Shown here in pieces: positions 60,142 through 64,000 of a DNA stretch of 64,000 nt (position 1 is its first letter; the number at the start of each line of letters is the position of its first letter). Below the pieces are notes generated by a model. It worked only from the letters and a program-made list of their open reading frames with translations. It searched no databases and was not told the DNA's origin. A program made the position numbers and the translations under genes. The DNA is from Streptomyces sp. NBC_01669 (GTDB taxonomy: Bacteria; Actinomycetota; Actinomycetes; Streptomycetales; Streptomycetaceae), in NCBI RefSeq assembly GCF_026339735.1, contig NZ_JAPEQG010000002.1:558001-622000 (forward strand). The letters are read 5' to 3'.

Positions 60142-61960
60142 ACCGTTCCTAGCCAGTGTGCGTAAGTGAGTCCTGGACCCACTGTTGCGTACTGGGCGCA
60201 TCCCGAACGGTGTTGGATGCGCTGGGTTCCCGCTTTCGCGTCCCGTTCGGTGACGGCCCTCCAGGGGGCCGGTCCGTTGCGGGTGGGCGGGTTCCCTCAC
60301 GCCCCCGGTCACCTGGTCCGGCCTGGGCGGTCCGATGCCCCGCACGATCGCTCCGGTCGTGCGGGGGCGGTGCCGTCCGACGCCGGACCGGGTGTCCGAG
60401 GGCGCGTCGTCCGATCGCGATACCGGCGGCATCGTGACGGGACATCTTTCGGTGCGGGGTGGTCAGCGGTTTCTGCCAGTGCTGGGCACCCCACAAAGTG
60501 GTGTAGGCCGGGTCGACCGCGACAATGCTCAGGCCCTGTTCGGCGGCCATGGACACCAGCCGGGCCTTGAGTTTCCCGGTCGGGATGCCGGAGATGAGCT
60601 GCCGGAACCGTTTCCTGCGGCCGTGTTTCTCGCGGGTCTTCTCGGTGGTGAAGTCGAGGTCTTCGATGCCGATCGCGGCGACACCGGCCTGCTTGGCCCA
60701 GTGGATCAGCCGGGTCAGCGCGTGGCGGATCTGCGCGTCGCGGTGACCGGCGGTGCCGGACAGGTCGTAAGGGAAACGGTGCGGGTCACCGACCGGGTTG
60801 CCGTGCCGGTCGAGAAGGTAGGCGGCGAAATGGTCGGCGTTGGTGTCGACGCCGATCATGCCCCCGGCGCGGGCGGTCTCCAACGGGATGGTCTTCACGA
60901 CGGGGCGCTGCCACGAGGCCGTGAGGTACCAGCGTCCACGCCCCGTATCGAGGTGGATGCGGTAGGCCACGGCCCGGTCCGCTTCGATGCGGTCGGCCCA
61001 CTCCGCACCCCGGTGCGCAAACGAGATCCGGGAGGCGAGGACGTACCGGCCGTGCCTGGCATTGGCCAAGTGCGCGAGCGGGACGGGCAGCTTGATGCTG
61101 ACCTCACCGTCCGGGGTGACGCGGATCGTCTCGTTCCCGAACCGCTTCCCCGACTCACCATCAGCAGCGATGAACCAGCGCTCCGCCTCCCACCGTTCCC
61201 GCCACTGCTCCTCGGTGAGCTGTGCCTGGGCGAGGTGGTGGCGGGTGTTGAGGAGACGTCTGCCGCCCCGCACCACCCGAACCCGTCCGGCCTGCCGGTC
61301 GGCGACAACGGCCGCATGCCGTGCCTCCAGTGCAGCGAGGCGGCGGGACTTGCGGAACCACTCACTCCGGGAGCGGTAGCCTCCCGCGGCCCGCTTCGTT
61401 CCGGGCGCCCCGATCGGGAGGGACAGGCGGTGCCGCAGCATCTTGATCCCGGCTGCCAGCTTCTGGATGTGCGCTGCCTGGCAACGGCGCGCGAGCGCCC
61501 ATTGATCGTGTGTGGCCTTGGTGATCGCACCCGCGATCCGCGACGACGACAGCGGCGTCAGGTCCCGCTTGCGCGACGCCCAGGTGTCCGCGCTGTGCTC
61601 CAGACCGTCCGCGCAGCGAGCCTTGAGATCACGGGAAGCGAGCGCACCCTGATGCTCACCGACCGCACGCAGCACCATCTCGTCCTGGGGCGTGAGGTGC
61701 CCCAGACGGTCCCGGACCGCCACCCCGCAAGGCCCCGGCACCACGAAGGACGCCGCCAACTCCCGCACACCACCCACCACACCACCCCCTCCCGCAAGGC
61801 CGGACACCCATCACCCAGCCCAACGAGCAACAGCCGCCAAAGGTCACCCATTCGACCCCAGAACCCCCGTTCCCGCCCGCGCGAACCCGCCGACGGGACT
61901 CACTCCCGCTCACCACAACTCACTTCAGTGCAGCAAACCAACAGCAGCTCGCAACCCCTC
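60142..61960 (-). mobile_element. TnpB element, copy C
   Basis: It has the same end blocks as copies A and B: ACCGTTCCTAGCCAGTGTGCG at 60142 and GCAGCAAACCAACAGCAGCTCGC-like sequence ending near 61960. The different outside flanks confirm it as an independent insertion. Confidence 0.8.
60149..61807 (-). CDS. tnpB: TnpB-like nuclease, copy C
   Basis: The 552-residue protein is very similar to copy A, with GMIGVDTNADHFA, AAIGIEDLDF and SRHDAAGIAIGRRALG intact and again no zinc-ribbon cysteines. A block of about 15 codons present in A and B after GHPV is missing. The N-terminal 15-20 residues seen in A and B are shifted out of frame by one extra T near 61847, so translation would begin at the GTG 61807. 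It is probably still able to fold, but the N-terminus may be damaged. Confidence 0.82.
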   Translation of the reverse strand: MSGLAGGGGVVGGVRELAASFVVPGPCGVAVRDRLGHLTPQDEMVLRAVGEHQGALASRDLKARCADGLEHSADTWASRKRDLTPLSSSRIAGAITKATHDQWALARRCQAAHIQKLAAGIKMLRHRLSLPIGAPGTKRAAGGYRSRSEWFRKSRRLAALEARHAAVVADRQAGRVRVVRGGRRLLNTRHHLAQAQLTEEQWRERWEAERWFIAADGESGKRFGNETIRVTPDGEVSIKLPVPLAHLANARHGRYVLASRISFAHRGAEWADRIEADRAVAYRIHLDTGRGRWYLTASWQRPVVKTIPLETARAGGMIGVDTNADHFAAYLLDRHGNPVGDPHRFPYDLSGTAGHRDAQIRHALTRLIHWAKQAGVAAIGIEDLDFTTEKTREKHGRRKRFRQLISGIPTGKLKARLVSMAAEQGLSIVAVDPAYTTLWGAQHWQKPLTTPHRKMSRHDAAGIAIGRRALGHPVRRRTAPPPHDRSDRAGHRTAQAGPGDRGREGTRPPATDRPPGGPSPNGTRKREPSASNTVRDAPSTQQWVQDSLTHTG

Positions 61961-62197
61961 CCGCGGACCGGACCTCTGTCGGTGACGAGTTCTGAGTAGG
62001 TGCGCTGACGGCATGCGGAAGCGGGGGTGACGGCGGCGGAGCGGGTGCTGCCGGCGGCATCGGCGGTGGCCAGGCGAAGGCTCCGGTGGTCGTGACCGAA
62101 GACATGGTCCAGCCGTTTCCACTTCTGACCGACATTCCAGGCCCTCTGTTGCCAGATCCGCTGCCAGCACTCGCCGACAGTCGTTCTCACATCTCAC

Positions 62198-62340
62198 CTA
62201 CGCAGCCAAGCGAGAGTGGCGGGCCCAGCCGCCCTGGTCGGCGATGGTGATGCCGTCCTTGCCCTTCTTGCGGCCGGTGGAGGCGAGCCCGATGCGCAGG
62301 GAATGCCCGGTCCAGTGGACTCCCGGCAGTGGAGGTCGCA
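62198..62340 (-). pseudogene. Tyrosine recombinase C-terminal fragment
   Basis: The minus strand reads GHSLRIGLASTGRKKGKDGITIADQGGWARHSR before a stop. This is the GHxLR box region of phage-type integrases. No catalytic Tyr or upstream domains remain. The adjacent 61960-62197 has no recognisable gene. Confidence 0.6.
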
Positions 62341-62484
62341 CGTCTCCCACTCCTCGATCGGTGGCTCCCGTCCCGTGGCGGGCGAGGACGCGCCGGGAGC
62401 GCGCGAGAGGCTGGTGGTGAAGCGTCAATGCACCGGCTGCCAGGGGGGCGGCGGCAGCGCGGCGCCGAAGCAATCGGACAGCTC

Positions 62485-62931
62485 CTAGTTGCGCCACCAG
62501 CGTTGGGACTCTCCGCCCGTGCACGTCGTGGTGTTGAGGCGGTCGTTCGCCATCCGCGCGAGGCACTTGTGGGTCGCGCTGTTCTGGATGAGCCGGGGGT
62601 TCGAACTGCTGATTTGCCACACCGCCGCCTGGTCCGCGGCCGCGCACGGCTTCATCGTCGGCTGGTCGTTACGCACGGTCAGACACAGCTTGGTGGCCTT
62701 CTGCCGCAGCGCGGTGTACTCATCGCCTTCCGCCCAGTACCACATCTGATAGTCCGTGTGGTTGCAGCCGAAGACATAGGGCCCGTAGTCCGCCCGAAAG
62801 TCCAAACACGCCATCGCACCAGCGTAGTTCGCGAACGAGGTAATGACCGGTTCGGCGCTCGCTGGCGTGCTGCCGAGACCAACCGTCAAGCCCACGACCG
62901 CCCCCACGGCGGCCAATCTCTTCTTCAGCAT
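62485..62931 (-). CDS. Secreted ricin-B-like lectin-domain protein
   Basis: The 148-residue protein has a Sec signal peptide (MLKKRLAAVGAVVGLTVGL, cleavage near ASAEP) and a single beta-trefoil-like domain with QxW-type repeats: YQMWYW, AVWQIS and SQRWWRN, and three Cys pairs. Such small extracellular proteins bind sugars or act as inhibitors; no enzymatic domain is attached. The start at 62931 follows GGAGGAG. Intact. Confidence 0.85.
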   Translation of the reverse strand: MLKKRLAAVGAVVGLTVGLGSTPASAEPVITSFANYAGAMACLDFRADYGPYVFGCNHTDYQMWYWAEGDEYTALRQKATKLCLTVRNDQPTMKPCAAADQAAVWQISSSNPRLIQNSATHKCLARMANDRLNTTTCTGGESQRWWRN

Positions 62932-63067
62932 GCTTCTCCTCCCCCGTGTATGCAGACCGGGACGAGAGTATCGAGAACACGACACGTCAGACGTAAGGCG
63001 CCATCGTCTGTCACCGGTGAGCCAACGCATTGGCCCGGTGGGCACACCAGGCGGAATTCGGGGACGC

Positions 63068-64000
63068 TCAGCTGTAACGCGACTCGAAGACCTGGTGGAT
63101 TGCCGCCAGCGGGTACGGGATCTCTCGACTCTCGTGCTGCAGCCTCAAGTAGAAGTCCGTCACGACTGCCGCAATCGGTGCGTGACGGGCAAGGACCCCG
63201 GTAACCTCCGGCGGACCCGCAGGGGGCCGCCCCCCTTCGGCACACGCGTGAATCAGCGCCACCCGTTCATCCGGCTCGTACCCGTAGAGGCCGGTGATCA
63301 GCCAGTTCACCAAGTAGCTGAGCGTGTAAGCGCGATCGTATGTTCGGTGCCTCTCGAAGAACTCGGTCTCGGCGTGGGTCAGGTCGAAGCGGGACGACAG
63401 TGCCAGGCCGTAGTCGGCGAAGTAGAGGCGCCGGCCGTCGGTCAGGATGTTCTGGAAGTGGGCATCGAAGTGCAGGAGACCGCGGTCGTTCATGAATGAG
63501 GTCCGGCTTCCAGTTCCCTCTCCACCAGGACAGAGGCCCGGCCGGCCGCCTCGTCACCGACCCCTACCTGCTCGGTGAGCCACTCGTGCAGCGTCTGGGG
63601 GATGTACTCCAGGAACAGCACGAGGCTCGCCGGGGACTCCGCAAGAGCCTCGATACGCCGACGTACCTCCGGCCCGCCTCCCCAATAGGACACGGCACGA
63701 TCCACGTCGGCAAGCTCCTTCGGAAGAGCCGGTGCCGTGTCCGGCAGAACCCGCCAGTGATACATCAGCGGAAACCCCTGATATTGCCCTGAGAGGACCC
63801 AGTTGGTGGTCATTGTGTGGACGGCAGCCTCCCGCCACGCCCCGAAGCTTGGCCCGCCGACGCCGTACTGACAGAAGACTGGCAGCCCGAACACGTTCGC
63901 CGTGGATCGAACATGCTCTGGCCGAAGCTCCACCCCAGTGAGGGGGACCCGCTTCACGAAGACCGGCTTACCTGCAACCTCCAGTAGCGCCGACCTCCCG
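63068..64000 (-). pseudogene. Kinase-like (aminoglycoside-phosphotransferase fold) gene, frameshifted and cut by the window edge
   Basis: The frame open at the window edge encodes GKPVFVKRVPLT, RSTANVFGLPVFCQYGVGG, FPLMYHWRVLP and SLVLFLEYIPQTLHEWL up to a stop at 63490. A one-base shift there would join it to FMNDRGLLHFDAHFQNILTDG (catalytic HxD...N loop) and LYFADYGLA (metal Asp), ending at 63068. Together it is one kinase-like protein of the type found in many Streptomyces. The second half has an ATG overlapping the stop, so two-piece translation is conceivable. The N-terminus lies outside the window. Confidence 0.75.

Overview
The window reads as a chromosomal segment of a high-GC actinomycete, most likely Streptomyces. 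Supporting this are the very high GC third positions, GTG/TTG starts, dense ATGA/GTGA stop-start overlaps, a DUF4232-type lipoprotein, and IS4, IS982, IS1182, IS701-like and TnpB elements of kinds common in that genus. I recognise no rRNA, tRNA or CRISPR array.

Layout. 1-5711 is a stack of insertion sequences: an IS4-type partial copy, an IS1182 fragment, an IS982 element that itself contains a second IS4 element, and a complete IS1182 element. The stack cuts off a flavoprotein gene whose 3' end survives at 5712-5977. 6194-38164 is a steroid-degradation island. It holds a 3-ketosteroid-delta1-dehydrogenase; an HsaA-like hydroxylase and an IclR regulator around a palindrome; an eight-gene leftward operon (hsaE-hsaG-hsaF-kshA-orf75-kshB-SDR-SRPBCC); ipdF/SDR diverging from echA20-ipdA-ipdB-ipdC; a phosphatase and small Dabb/VOC genes; fadA6, kstR2, an SDR and fadE30 diverging from echA-fadE-fadE-MFS-fadE; and fadD3. 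38138-43474 is a Baeyer-Villiger monooxygenase gene between two inverted TnpB elements. 43476-46087 holds an HSL-type esterase and two SDRs. From about 46 kb to the end the content is mixed and decayed: recombinase and Tn554-like remnants, frameshifted DinB, VOC and kinase-like genes, sigma-factor and proline-dehydrogenase remnants, a WYL regulator, an Lrp regulator diverging from a PLP gamma-lyase, an amidohydrolase, a multicopper oxidase, an FMN reductase, a third TnpB element and a secreted ricin-type lectin.

How the genes fit together. KstD and KshA/KshB open ring B, and HsaA acts on the aromatised ring A. HsaE/F/G convert the ring-A fragment to pyruvate and propionyl-CoA. FadD3, IpdF, FadE30, EchA20, IpdA/B/C, the other FadE proteins and FadA6 degrade the C/D-ring propionate (HIP). 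HsaB, HsaC and HsaD are not in the window. Two operator systems are visible. A KstR2-like palindrome (ANCAAANNNTTGNT type) lies in both divergent ipd and fad promoter regions. A separate 17-bp inverted repeat, TTCCCG-N5-CGGGAA type, stands upstream of kstD, the hsaE-ksh operon, fadD3 and the SDR/esterase pair. The second motif does not match the KstR or KstR2 consensus as I know them and is the most interesting signal here. The BVMO, esterase and SDRs may form a side-chain or ring-D module (inference).
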